Numbered from the stretch's first letter, positions 1 through 9,778 are shown. The stretch is DNA of 16,939 nucleotides from Paracoccaceae bacterium (GCA_007131945.1 SLPP01000357.1:1-16939), one strand, 5' to 3'. Numbers and translations: made by a program. Notes: generated from the sequence alone by a model not told the origin.

Positions 1-1013
<1,013 letters not shown>

Positions 1014-1130
1014 GTTTCGATCCTCGCCTCGCTCGCGCCGCGCCGGCATGACGCGGCAATATCATCGCTCAACTCTGGTGTTTTCCGCCCGCAAGCGCCT
1101 ATATCTGGGAGGACAGAAAGGGAAACGACC
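1014..1130. promoter_or_regulatory. Divergent intergenic region, mutase / DUF4174 gene
   Basis: These 117 bp separate two divergent genes and must hold both promoters unless the mutase gene is read through from pccA. On the plus strand TATATC at 1100-1105 could be a -10 element, but there is no convincing -35 partner. An AGGG at 1119-1122 is the likely ribosome binding site of the plus-strand gene. I found no TTTGCAAA-type PccR element here, in contrast to the pccB and pccR upstream regions. Confidence 0.4.
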
Positions 1131-1646
1131 TTGCCCGTGAGAACCTTGTGCCCCCATCCGATCCTGCTTGCCGCCGTCATCGCCCTGCTTCCGGGCAACG
1201 CCCCGGCCGCGACCGACGGGCTTGACGAGCCGGCCGAGGCGCTTTCGGCGCTGGAAATCGTCGAGGCGGCCGAGGGGTTGAGCATCCTCGATGCCGCCGA
1301 TGTCGATCCCGACGATTTCGTCTGGGAGTGGCGGATCCTCGCGGTGATGGCCGATACGCCGAGCGATCCGGCCTTCCTGCGGCAGATGCGCGCCATCGAA
1401 TCCCGTCCCGGCGACCTGTACGAACGCGACGTGGTGGTCATCACCGACACGTCGCGCGATTCCGGCAGCGTCCTGCGCCAGCGGCTGCGTCCGCGCGGCT
1501 TCATGCTGGCGATCATCGACAAGGACGGCGAGGTCAAGCAGCGCCGCCCCGCGCCCCGCGACGTGCGCGAGATCAACGCGGTGATCGACCGCTTCCCGCT
1601 GCGCCGCCAGGAGATCCTGGAGCGGCTGCCGTCGGGGCGGAACTGA
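1131..1646 (+). CDS. Secreted DUF4174-type protein
   Basis: This is a predicted exported protein of about 171 residues. The first 25-28 residues have a short basic N-terminus, a hydrophobic stretch (ILLAAVIALLPG) and a likely signal peptidase site after NAPA. The mature part resembles DUF4174: FVWEWRILAVMAD near residue 66, a central ERDVVVITDT strand, AIIDKDGEVKQR, and the closing IDRFPLRRQEI, which corresponds to the family's IDxMPxRRxEM ending. The family has a thioredoxin-like fold but no redox cysteines are visible here, and its function is not known. The TTG at 1131 is chosen because AGGG lies 8 nt upstream; a GTG at 1137 is the alternative and would remove only two residues. It is the only plus-strand gene between pccA and the mutase gene, convergent with pccA, so a link to propionate metabolism is not implied. 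Confidence 0.75.
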   Translation: MPVRTLCPHPILLAAVIALLPGNAPAATDGLDEPAEALSALEIVEAAEGLSILDAADVDPDDFVWEWRILAVMADTPSDPAFLRQMRAIESRPGDLYERDVVVITDTSRDSGSVLRQRLRPRGFMLAIIDKDGEVKQRRPAPRDVREINAVIDRFPLRRQEILERLPSGRN

Positions 1647-1671
1647 CCGCCGCTCGATACGGCGACGGCTT

Positions 1672-3675
<2,004 letters not shown>

Positions 3676-3715
3676 GCTCTTTCTCCGGACCGCGCGCGGC
3701 GGTGAGACGAAAATA

Positions 3716-3755
3716 CCCTCGTCGCCGGCGCCCGGTCGGACGCCGGCGACGAGGG
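3716..3755 (-). terminator. Strong hairpin terminator after the glycine-rich lipoprotein gene
   Basis: A perfect 15-bp inverted repeat (3716-3730 and 3741-3755) with a 10-nt loop is followed on the minus strand by TATTTTCG, the short T-run expected of an intrinsic terminator. It starts 25 bp after the stop of the lipoprotein gene and ends 40 bp before the pccA start. There is no T-run on the plus-strand side, so it acts on minus-strand transcription. It could also act as an attenuator controlling read-through into pccA. Confidence 0.8.
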
Positions 3756-3780
3756 CCGGATGGTCGTGTTCAGCTGGCGA

Positions 3781-3987
3781 TCAGCGGCGGCATTGCCGCG
3801 GATTGAGCTGGCAGAAGAGGACATTGCCACCCGCGCCCACGGCCGCGCCGACGAGCGGGTCGCCGCCGACCACCGCCGAGCCGACCGCGCCGGCGCCGCC
3901 GCCGATGAGCGCCTGCTCGCCGACCGTGTCGCCGCAGCCGGCAAGCGCGAGCAGGCCGACGAAGGACAGGATGAGGGGCTTCGACAT
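3781..3987 (-). CDS. Small glycine-rich lipoprotein (68 aa)
   Basis: This is a predicted lipoprotein anchored in the membrane through an N-terminal cysteine. The sequence begins MSKPLILSFVGLLALAGCGD: a hydrophobic signal segment ending in the lipobox LAGC (Cys18). The rest alternates glycine and small residues (GGGAGAVGSAVVGG, VGAAVGAGG), a glycine-zipper-like pattern seen in small outer-membrane-associated proteins, and ends with a short basic tail holding two cysteines (FCQLNPRQC). The ATG at 3987 is chosen over an upstream in-frame ATG at 4062 because AGGAG lies exactly 8 nt before it and the signal peptide starts there. It lies inside the pcc cluster, directly before the terminator. No specific function can be given; it may simply be an envelope lipoprotein carried in this locus. 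Confidence 0.8.
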   Translation of the reverse strand: MSKPLILSFVGLLALAGCGDTVGEQALIGGGAGAVGSAVVGGDPLVGAAVGAGGNVLFCQLNPRQCRR

Positions 3988-4111
3988 GAGACGAACTCCT
4001 GTTGGATAAACGTTCCTGAGATCAAGCCGGTATACGGCGTTCTGTTCCTGCGGCACAGGCAAATTCCTGTGTCATCGGCATGTTTCCGCCGCATCGCCGC
4101 GCTTGCCCCGG
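3988..4111 (-). promoter_or_regulatory. Leader of the glycine-rich lipoprotein gene
   Basis: This 124-bp gap must hold any separate promoter for the lipoprotein gene. It contains AGGAG at 3996-4000 and a 6-bp inverted repeat CACAGG/CCTGTG (4054-4059 and 4066-4071) with a 6-nt loop. I did not find a pair of -35 and -10 hexamers with good spacing, so the promoter assignment is open. Confidence 0.3.
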
Positions 4112-4492
4112 TCATCGCGCTTCCTCGCCCGGCCGGCTCGCGTCGGCGCTGGCGAACACCTCGGGGAAGCTCGCGCGGGCGACGCGCAGGTCGATGCGCA
4201 GGAGCGCGTCATAGTCGCAGGGATCGAATTCCGCCCCGACCGCGACCACCTCGCGCCCGAAGAGCCAGGAGAGCCGGCCGGCATCGAGATTGCCGCGCGC
4301 GAAGGGCTCCTCGCCGAAATGCTCCCAGAGCGCGGCCAGGAAGGCGGCATCGGCGCGTCGGTCGGCGGGCCTTCGGTCGGCGTATCGCCTGCGCGCGACA
4401 AGCGGCGTGGCACCGGCCTTGTTCGCGCGGCGGATGGTGAACTGGAAATCCGTTCCCGGCAGCCGCCCCGGGAATCCCCGATGCTTCAGCAT
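4112..4492 (-). CDS. Unassigned 126-aa cytoplasmic protein in the pcc cluster
   Basis: I do not recognise this protein. It is 126 residues with no signal peptide or membrane segment. The first half is basic (RYADRRPADRRAD at about 36-48), and the second half is acidic and likely folded, with a compact stretch LWEHFGEEPFARGNLDAG, then LSWLFGREVVAVGAEF and DYDALLRIDLRVARASFPEVF. That second half could be a mixed alpha/beta domain. The start is supported by GGAGG 5 nt upstream of the ATG at 4492. It lies between two small lipoprotein genes on the same strand as pccB and pccA. It is long enough and positioned well enough to be real; antisense frames over it show no family features. Its function is unknown, and co-location with pcc genes is the only clue. 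Confidence 0.65.
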   Translation of the reverse strand: MLKHRGFPGRLPGTDFQFTIRRANKAGATPLVARRRYADRRPADRRADAAFLAALWEHFGEEPFARGNLDAGRLSWLFGREVVAVGAEFDPCDYDALLRIDLRVARASFPEVFASADASRPGEEAR

Positions 4493-4576
4493 GTACCCCT
4501 CCGCTGTTGCGGGGGGCGGGGGAAAGGGGGGCGGACGCCGCGGCGTCGCGCCCCGTCGCCTGGTCGCCTGCCGGCG
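4493..4576. other. G-run tract and GC palindrome between small genes
   Basis: The plus strand carries a tract with three G runs (6, 5 and 6 Gs) at 4511-4530, directly followed by a perfect 14-bp palindrome GACGCCGCGGCGTC at 4534-4547. On the transcribed minus strand the palindrome follows the 43-aa lipoprotein gene by about 30 bp and is followed by a C-rich stretch with only three Ts, so it might be a weak or Rho-assisted terminator. The ribosome binding site of the 126-aa gene is at the left end. Confidence 0.4.
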
Positions 4577-4708
4577 TCAGCCGCTCTTGGGGGTAACCGG
4601 CTCGACGTAGATCGGCTCGACCGGCTCGGCCGCGGGCGCGCGCTGGCAGCCGGCCAGGACGGTAAGGCCGAGAATGGCGGCAACGCCGGCGATGGTGAGT
4701 TTCGACAT
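4577..4708 (-). CDS. Very small lipoprotein (43 aa)
   Basis: This is a 43-residue predicted lipoprotein. It starts MSKLTIAGVAAILGLTVLAG followed by the lipobox cysteine Cys21, giving a basic start, a hydrophobic core and LAGC. The 22-residue mature peptide is proline- and glutamate-rich (APAAEPVEPIYVEPVTPKSG) with a repeated EPV/EPI motif and has no fold of its own. AGGAG lies 6 nt before the ATG at 4708. It resembles entericidin-like or other tiny envelope lipoproteins only in layout; I do not assign a family. It is separated by 193 bp from the membrane protein gene upstream and by 84 bp from the 126-aa protein downstream. It is the second small lipoprotein inside the pcc cluster, with the same MSK start as the 68-aa one. 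Confidence 0.75.
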   Translation of the reverse strand: MSKLTIAGVAAILGLTVLAGCQRAPAAEPVEPIYVEPVTPKSG

Positions 4709-4901
4709 GGATCGCTCCTGCTCGTGTCGTTTTTCTGGCGGGAAGGGTGCCACGCGCCCCGCCGATGACCTTTGCGTAGCCCGGAGGGCGACGCAGCGCT
4801 GGCACGCAGGATACGCGAACCGTTCGGATCACGCCAGAGAGAGCAGACGTCCCGCCGCCGTGATCGGCGAAGCGTTGCGCCGTTGCAATGGGCGTCGCGC
4901 A
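4709..4901. promoter_or_regulatory. 193-bp gap downstream of the pccB operon
   Basis: This gap lies between the small membrane protein gene and the 43-aa lipoprotein gene. It holds the AGGAG of the lipoprotein gene near 4715-4719 and short GC-rich dyads (for example GCCC-GGA-GGGC near 4779-4789), but no convincing terminator and no clear promoter. No coding frame with family features is visible on either strand. Confidence 0.3.
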
Positions 4902-5327
4902 TCATGACCAGACCACGATCAGGAGCGCCGCGCCACCGGCGCCGCCGCCGATCCAGTAGGACAGGCTGTAATGCCAGGTGGAGGCGCGGATCAGCCGTTC
5001 GAGGCCCGCCTCGGTGAACCGCGTCTCGGCGCGGAAGGCGCGCAGCAGCCCGCGGCCGGGCAGCGCCTCGCGCGCCCCGCCCAGGCGTTCGTTCGCCAGC
5101 CAGTAGGTCGCGTAGTTGATGATGAAGACCTGCCAGATGCAGCAATAGGCGAAGCAGAGGAAGGCCAGCGTCGCCAGCGCCCGCACCCCGGTTCCCGCCG
5201 CGGCGATCGTGCCGACCTGGGTGACCAGCAGCGCCAGCGGGCCGGCGGCGACGGCGAGCATCATGCGTTCGCTTTCCAGCAGCCGGTCGGCGGCGAAGGT
5301 CCGCGCGTCGGGGTGGGGCAGGCTCAT
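4902..5327 (-). CDS. Small membrane protein translationally coupled to pccB
   Basis: This is a 141-residue predicted inner-membrane protein of unknown function. Hydrophobic segments lie at about residues 22-44 ([18 protein letters not shown] and onward), 48-71 ([20 protein letters not shown] and onward) and 121-139 ([20 protein letters not shown]), with a charged stretch at about 80-118 ([24 protein letters not shown]) between the second and third. The ATG at 5327 overlaps the pccB stop as ATGA, a 4-bp overlap typical of translational coupling, so it is very probably made with PccB. No transport family is recognisable. It could assist propionate or acyl uptake or membrane association, but that is only inference from position. 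Confidence 0.8.
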   Translation of the reverse strand: MSLPHPDARTFAADRLLESERMMLAVAAGPLALLVTQVGTIAAAGTGVRALATLAFLCFAYCCIWQVFIINYATYWLANERLGGAREALPGRGLLRAFRAETRFTEAGLERLIRASTWHYSLSYWIGGGAGGAALLIVVWS

Positions 5328-6856
5328 AGCGGGATGTTGTCGTGCTTCTTCCAGGGGTTCTGCAGTTTCTTCGTGCGCAGCGAGGCGAAGGCGCGGCAAA
5401 TCCGCCGGCGGGTCGAATGCGGCATGATCACCTCGTCGATGAAGCCCTTTTCGGCGGCGACGAAGGGATTGGCGAAGCGATCCTCGTAATCCTTCACCCG
5501 CGCCGCGATCTTCTCGGCCTCGCCCAGTTCGCTGCGGTAGAGGATCTCGACCGCGCCCTTGGCGCCCATCACCGCCACCTCGGCGGTTGGCCAGGCATAG
5601 TTGAAATCGCCCCGCAGATGCTTCGAGGACATGACGACATAGGCCCCGCCATAGGTCTTGCGGGTCAGGACCGTCACCTTCGGCACCGTCGCCTCGCCAT
5701 AGGCGAAGAGAAGCTTCGCGCCGTGCTTGATGATGCCGCCGTATTCCTGGCCGGTGCCCGGCAGGAAGCCCGGCACGTCGACGAAGGTCAGGATCGGGAT
5801 CTCGAAGGCGTCGCAGAAGCGCACGAAGCGCGCGGCCTTGCGGCTGGCGTCGATGTCGAGGCATCCGGCCAGCACCATCGGCTGGTTCGCCACCACGCCC
5901 ACCGTCTGCCCCTCCAGCCGGATGAAGCCGATGACGATGTTCTTGGCGAAGTCGGACTGGATCTCGTAGAAATCGCCCTCGTCGGCGACCTTCGCGATCA
6001 GTTCCTTCATGTCGTAGGGCTGGTTCGGATTGTCGGGCACCAGCGTGTCGAGGCTCTCGTCGATGCGGTTCGGATCGTCGAAGAAGGGGCGCACGGGCGG
6101 CTTCTCGCGATTCGAGCGGGGCAGGAAATCGACCAGCCGGCGCACCTCGATCAGCGCCTCGATGTCGTTCTCGAAGGCGCCGTCGGCGACCGAGGATTTC
6201 CGCGTATGGGTGCTCGCCCCGCCCAGTTCCTCGGCGGTGACGATCTCGTTGGTCACCGTCTTCACCACGTCGGGGCCGGTGACGAACATGTAGGAGGTGT
6301 CGCGCACCATGAAGATGAAATCGGTCATCGCCGGCGAGTAGACCGCGCCGCCCGCGCAGGGCCCCATGATGACCGAGATCTGGGGAATGACGCCCGAGGC
6401 GAGGATGTTGCGCTGGAAGACCTCGCCATAGGCGGCGAGGCTCGCCACGCCCTCCTGGATGCGGGCGCCGCCCGAGTCGTTCAGGCCGATCACCGGCGCG
6501 CCGTTCTGGATCGCCATGTCCATGATCTTGCAGATCTTCTGTGCGTGGGTCTCGCTGACCGAGCCGCCCATGACGGTGAAGTCCTGGCTGAAGACATAGA
6601 CCAGCCGGCCGTTGATCGTGCCCCATCCGGTGACCACGCCATCGCCCGAGGGCCGGTCGGCCTGCATGCCGAAATCGACGCAGCGATGGGCGACGAACAT
6701 GTCGAATTCCTCGAACGACCCCTCGTCGAGCAGGACCTCGAGCCGCTCGCGGGCGGTCAGCTTGCCCTTGGCATGCTGCGCCTCGATCCGCCGCTGGCCG
6801 CCGCCGAGCCGGGCCACCTCGCGCCGCGATTCGAGTTCGTTGAGAATGTCCTTCAT
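5324..6856 (-). CDS. pccB: Propionyl-CoA carboxylase, carboxyltransferase beta subunit
   Basis: This is the carboxyltransferase subunit that moves CO2 from PccA-bound biotin to propionyl-CoA, giving methylmalonyl-CoA; the active enzyme is an alpha6beta6 complex. The 510-residue length is typical. Crotonase-fold motifs are visible: [11 protein letters not shown] at 126-136 and [12 protein letters not shown] at 165-176 in the N-terminal half, and [24 protein letters not shown] followed by [17 protein letters not shown] in the C-terminal half, which form the oxyanion holes and acyl-CoA/biotin sites. The ATG at 6856 has GGAGG 5 nt upstream; a longer in-frame start would run through the upstream regulatory DNA. 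It heads the operon and lies next to GCAAA-rich elements matching the PccR motif, so induction by propionate or acetate is likely, as known in Rhodobacter sphaeroides. Confidence 0.97.
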   Translation of the reverse strand: MKDILNELESRREVARLGGGQRRIEAQHAKGKLTARERLEVLLDEGSFEEFDMFVAHRCVDFGMQADRPSGDGVVTGWGTINGRLVYVFSQDFTVMGGSVSETHAQKICKIMDMAIQNGAPVIGLNDSGGARIQEGVASLAAYGEVFQRNILASGVIPQISVIMGPCAGGAVYSPAMTDFIFMVRDTSYMFVTGPDVVKTVTNEIVTAEELGGASTHTRKSSVADGAFENDIEALIEVRRLVDFLPRSNREKPPVRPFFDDPNRIDESLDTLVPDNPNQPYDMKELIAKVADEGDFYEIQSDFAKNIVIGFIRLEGQTVGVVANQPMVLAGCLDIDASRKAARFVRFCDAFEIPILTFVDVPGFLPGTGQEYGGIIKHGAKLLFAYGEATVPKVTVLTRKTYGGAYVVMSSKHLRGDFNYAWPTAEVAVMGAKGAVEILYRSELGEAEKIAARVKDYEDRFANPFVAAEKGFIDEVIMPHSTRRRICRAFASLRTKKLQNPWKKHDNIPL

Positions 6857-6924
6857 GGCGCCCTCCTTCGCTGGGGGTGGAAAATAGGCGCTGCAGCGTG
6901 TCGGGGGAAGCGGATTCGAGGAAA

Positions 6925-6974
6925 TTTGCCAATCGGCTTCGAGATGCTCTTTGCTAATTGCAAATCTGCAAATC
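6925..6974. promoter_or_regulatory. Putative PccR (ScfR) operator cluster upstream of pccB
   Basis: The region holds TTTGCCAA at 6925-6932, the perfect dyad TTTGC-N5-GCAAA at 6950-6964, and a tandem 8-bp direct repeat TGCAAATC at 6959-6966 and 6967-6974. The motif known for PccR in Rhodobacter sphaeroides is TTTGCAAA-N4-TTTGCAAA; the half-sites match here but the spacing does not. With the pccR gene 1.4 kb away, binding by its product is a reasonable inference. Confidence 0.65.
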
Positions 6975-7035
6975 CACGCAGGCGCCGGATGCGCCGCGTC
7001 AAGCGGAATGGCAGGATGCCGGCGCGACACTGGAC

Positions 7036-7051
7036 TTCCAGCCGGCTGGAA
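7036..7051. promoter_or_regulatory. 16-bp perfect palindrome before the MFS gene
   Basis: TTCCAGCCGGCTGGAA is a perfect 16-bp palindrome ending 14 bp before the MFS start codon. Its position suggests an operator or an RNA hairpin that overlaps the ribosome binding region. It does not resemble the TTTGCAAA element, so a different regulator would be needed. Confidence 0.45.
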
Positions 7052-7065
7052 ACTACACTTGTGAA

Positions 7066-8280
7066 ATGACGATGGCGACCCCGACGCGGTACCTCGACCG
7101 CACCACCCCTCCGCATCTCTCGACGCTGATCCTGATCGCGGGACTCTCGGCGCTGTCGATGAACATCTTCCTGCCCTCGCTGCCCAACATGGCGGCGTAT
7201 TTCCGGGTCGACTACGCGGTGATGCAGCTGTCGGTCTCGCTCTATCTGGGGGCGAGCGCGGTCTTGCAGGTGATCGTCGGCCCGCTCTCGGACCGGTTCG
7301 GCCGGCGGCGGCTGCTGCTTTGGTCGATGGCGCTTTTCGTCCTGGCCAGCATCGGCACGCTGATCGCGCCCAATGTCGAGGTCTTCCTGCTCTGCCGCAC
7401 GGCGCAGGCGGTGATCGCGACCGGCATGGTGCTGAGCCGGGCGATCGCCCGCGACATGGTCGACGAGGCGCAGGCGGCCTCGATGCTGGGCTATCTGACG
7501 ATGGGCATGTCTATCGTGCCGATGGTCGGCCCCTTCGTCGGCGGCGTCCTCGACGAGGCGATCGGCTGGCAGGCGAATTTCGCGATGCTTCTCGTCGCCG
7601 GGCTGCTGGTCATGGTGCTGACCTGGGTCGATCTGGGCGAGACCTCGGTCAGCCGGCACGCGAGCTTCCGCGCGCAGTTCCGCGACTATCCCGCGCTCCT
7701 CGCCTCGCCCCGCTTCTGGGGTTACGTGCTGGCCGCGAGCCTCACCTCGGGTGTCTTCTTCGCCTATCTCGGCGGCGCGCCCTTCGTCGGAACCGAGATC
7801 TACGGGCTCAGCCCGACCTGGCTCGGCGTCTATTTCGCCTTCACTGCGGTGGGCTACGCGCTGGGCAACTTCTTCTCCGGGCGATTCTCGGTACGGGTCG
7901 GGGTCAACCCGATGATCCTCTACGGCACGTTCGTGACCAGCGGCGGGCTCGCCGCGCTCGCGGTTCTGCTCGCGCTCGGGCTGGCGCCGGCCTCGGTCTT
8001 CTTCGGCTTCTTCTTCTTCGTCGGCGTGGGCAACGGGATGGTGCTGCCCAACGCCACGGCGGGGATGCTCTCGGTGCGCCCGCATCTGGCCGGGACCGCC
8101 TCGGGGCTGGGCGGGGCGATCATGATCGGCGGCGGCGCGGCGCTGGCGGGGCTCGCCGGTGCGTTGCTCGCGCCGGGATCCAGCCCCTGGCCGCTCCTGC
8201 TGATCATGCTCTCCTGCAGCTTCCTGTCGGTCGCGGCCATCCTCTACGTGATCCGCCGCGCCCGGATCATCGGCGCCTGA
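7066..8280 (+). CDS. MFS drug-resistance-type transporter, Bcr/CflA-like
   Basis: This is a 404-residue inner-membrane exporter of the major facilitator superfamily, with 12 predicted membrane segments. Features of the DHA1 Bcr/CflA group are visible: [16 protein letters not shown] in the first helix region (31-46), motif [12 protein letters not shown] at 72-82, SRAIARDM with Arg125 in helix 4, and the antiporter motif C stretch [14 protein letters not shown] at 147-160. Members export bicyclomycin, sulfonamides or other small molecules; the substrate here cannot be read from the sequence. The ATG at 7066 and another at 7072 are both possible, and neither has a good Shine-Dalgarno sequence, so the start is uncertain by two codons. 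It sits between pccB (divergent) and pccR (same strand), which suggests a possible role in export of an organic acid or acyl intermediate, but this is only inference. Confidence 0.9.
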   Translation: MTMATPTRYLDRTTPPHLSTLILIAGLSALSMNIFLPSLPNMAAYFRVDYAVMQLSVSLYLGASAVLQVIVGPLSDRFGRRRLLLWSMALFVLASIGTLIAPNVEVFLLCRTAQAVIATGMVLSRAIARDMVDEAQAASMLGYLTMGMSIVPMVGPFVGGVLDEAIGWQANFAMLLVAGLLVMVLTWVDLGETSVSRHASFRAQFRDYPALLASPRFWGYVLAASLTSGVFFAYLGGAPFVGTEIYGLSPTWLGVYFAFTAVGYALGNFFSGRFSVRVGVNPMILYGTFVTSGGLAALAVLLALGLAPASVFFGFFFFVGVGNGMVLPNATAGMLSVRPHLAGTASGLGGAIMIGGGAALAGLAGALLAPGSSPWPLLLIMLSCSFLSVAAILYVIRRARIIGA

Positions 8281-8297
8281 TCGGGGGGCTGGCCGGC

Positions 8298-8340
8298 TTG
8301 GCAGGGCGGGTTTGCAAAGCTAGCATCGCCGAGCTGCAAA
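8298..8340 (+). promoter_or_regulatory. pccR promoter with embedded TTTGCAAA operator
   Basis: TTGGCA (8298-8303) and TAGCAT (8321-8326) are separated by exactly 17 bp and form a plausible sigma-70 promoter. The perfect palindrome TTTGCAAA (8311-8318) lies in the spacer, and a second element GCTGCAAA is at 8333-8340, just after the -10. This placement predicts that the ScfR protein encoded downstream represses its own gene. Confidence 0.7.
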
Positions 8341-8368
8341 GCCCGAGTCGTCCGAAGCCGGAGCCGCC

Positions 8369-9778
8369 ATGCCCGTCCAGAAGCTCTATGCCGGCGCCAA
8401 GCTGCGCGAGATCCGCACCCGCCTGCAGCTGACGCAGAAGGATTTCGCCGCGCGCATGGGCGTGTCGCTGCCCTATCTGAACCAGATGGAGAACAACAAC
8501 CGCCCGGTCTCGACCGCGGTACTGCTGGCGCTGGCGCGCGAATTCGGCACCGACGTGACCGAACTCTCGACCGGCGACAGCGAGCGGATGGTCTCGGACC
8601 TGCGCGAGGCGCTGGCCGATCCGGTCTTTCCCGCGCCCGGCCCCGCACTGGCCGATCTGCGGCTCGTGGCCTCGAACGCGCCCGGGGTCGCCCGCGCCCT
8701 TCTCGCGCTGCACCACGCCTATCGGCAGGTGCACGAACGGCTCGCCTCGCTCGACGAGGCGCTGGGCCGCGAGGACCGGATGCTGCAGGCTTCGCCCTGG
8801 GACGAGGTGCGCGACTTCTTCCACTATTGCGACAATTACCTCGACGCGGTCGATCGCGCCGCCGAGCGCTTCGCGCAGGCGCCCGAGCCGGTCGAGGCGC
8901 GGGCGGTGCAGCTTCTCGAATCCCGCGGCATCTCGATACAAGCCGCCGATTCCGAGATGTTGCGCAGCTATGATCCGCAGTCCCGCACGCTCGGGCTGGC
9001 GCGGACCAGCTCACCCGCCACGCGCCGCTTCCAGCTTCTGCACCAGGTCGCCCTGCTGACACAAAACGAGCTTCTGGAGGCGACGCTCGACCTGGCGCGC
9101 TTTCGCACGGAGACCGCGCGCGGCATCGCCAAGATCGGCCTTGCCAACTATTTCGCCGGCGCCGCGCTCATGCCCTACCGCGCCTTCCTCGCCGCCGCGC
9201 AGGAGACGCGGCACGATCTCGAGATGCTGGCCGACCGTTTCGGCGCCTCGATCGAGCAGGTGGCGCACCGCCTCTCCACGCTCCAGCGCCCGGGAGAGAA
9301 GGGCGTGCCCTTCTTCTTCGTGCGCGTCGACCAGGCCGGCACGATCACCAAGCGCCATTCCTCGACCCGTCTGCAATTCGCCCGCTATGGCGGCGCCTGT
9401 CCGCTGTGGAACGTCCATCGCGCCTTCGAGACGCCGGGCCGCTTCCTGCGCCAGCTGGCCGAGACGCCGGACGGGGTGCGCTATTTCTGCCTGGCGCGCG
9501 ACGTCTCGAAACCCGGCGGCTCGTTCCGCGCGCCGGTGCGGCGCTACGCGATCGGGCTCGGCTGCGAGATCCGGCATGCCGGGGCGCTCACCTATGCCGA
9601 CGACATGGACCTCGACAACCCCACCGCCTTCGAGCCGATCGGAATCTCCTGCCGCATCTGCGCCCGGCCCGACTGCCACCAGCGCTCGGTCCCGCCGCTG
9701 GAACAGGAGCTGGATATCGATCCCGACCGGCGCGGCGTGCTGCCCTACGCGATTCGCGCCCCGCGGCGCGGTTCGTGA
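8369..9778 (+). CDS. pccR: ScfR-family short-chain acyl-CoA regulator (PccR)
   Basis: This is a 469-residue transcription factor that is expected to sense short-chain acyl-CoA and control pccB. An XRE-type helix-turn-helix occupies about residues 10-64 (LTQKDFAARMGVSLPYLNQM). The middle corresponds to the DUF955/ImmA-IrrE-like region around 215-275 (RRFQLLHQVALL, LANYFAGAALMPYRAF), but the zinc-protease HEXXH is degenerate: only His225 remains. The C-terminal part is DUF2083-like and carries three cysteines, C428-x2-C431-x4-C436, in a motif typical of the family. The start is supported by GGAG 5 nt upstream. PccR of Rhodobacter sphaeroides is known to bind TTTGCAAA elements at pccB; matching elements occur here before both pccB and this gene. 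Other ScfR members (RamB, MccR, IbcR types) control related pathways, but the pccB neighbour favours PccR. Confidence 0.9.
   Translation: MPVQKLYAGAKLREIRTRLQLTQKDFAARMGVSLPYLNQMENNNRPVSTAVLLALAREFGTDVTELSTGDSERMVSDLREALADPVFPAPGPALADLRLVASNAPGVARALLALHHAYRQVHERLASLDEALGREDRMLQASPWDEVRDFFHYCDNYLDAVDRAAERFAQAPEPVEARAVQLLESRGISIQAADSEMLRSYDPQSRTLGLARTSSPATRRFQLLHQVALLTQNELLEATLDLARFRTETARGIAKIGLANYFAGAALMPYRAFLAAAQETRHDLEMLADRFGASIEQVAHRLSTLQRPGEKGVPFFFVRVDQAGTITKRHSSTRLQFARYGGACPLWNVHRAFETPGRFLRQLAETPDGVRYFCLARDVSKPGGSFRAPVRRYAIGLGCEIRHAGALTYADDMDLDNPTAFEPIGISCRICARPDCHQRSVPPLEQELDIDPDRRGVLPYAIRAPRRGS

Larger units (their letters stand above)
6857..7065. promoter_or_regulatory. Divergent pccB / MFS control region
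   Basis: This 209-bp intergenic region separates pccB (minus) from the MFS gene (plus). It contains the pccB ribosome binding site, a cluster of TTTGC/GCAAA elements (6925-6974) and a separate 16-bp palindrome (7036-7051) just before the MFS start. No consensus -35/-10 pair for pccB is obvious. In Rhodobacter sphaeroides a fragment of similar size upstream of pccB was enough for PccR-dependent control. Confidence 0.75.

Noticed and set aside
4054..4071. CACAGG/CCTGTG inverted repeat with GGCAAATTCC core as a PccR site
   Set aside because: It lacks the TTTGCAAA core and appears only as a short stem; too weak to call.
4209..4832. Minus-strand frame covering the 126-aa gene and the 43-aa lipoprotein
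   Set aside because: It overlaps two genes with good ribosome binding sites and has an arginine-rich low-complexity translation typical of a shadow frame.
6857..7030. N-terminal extension of PccB from an upstream ATG at 7030
   Set aside because: It would cross the operator region, and the ATG at 6856 has a proper ribosome binding site and the normal family start.
5342..7069. Long open frame on the plus strand (about 575 codons) opposite pccB
   Set aside because: It is the antisense of pccB in high-G+C DNA; its translation shows no family motif, while pccB is complete and recognisable on the other strand.
8971..9200. Active zinc protease (ImmA/IrrE type) in the regulator
   Set aside because: The HEXXH motif is not intact (HQVAL), so I treat the region as a structural or sensory domain.
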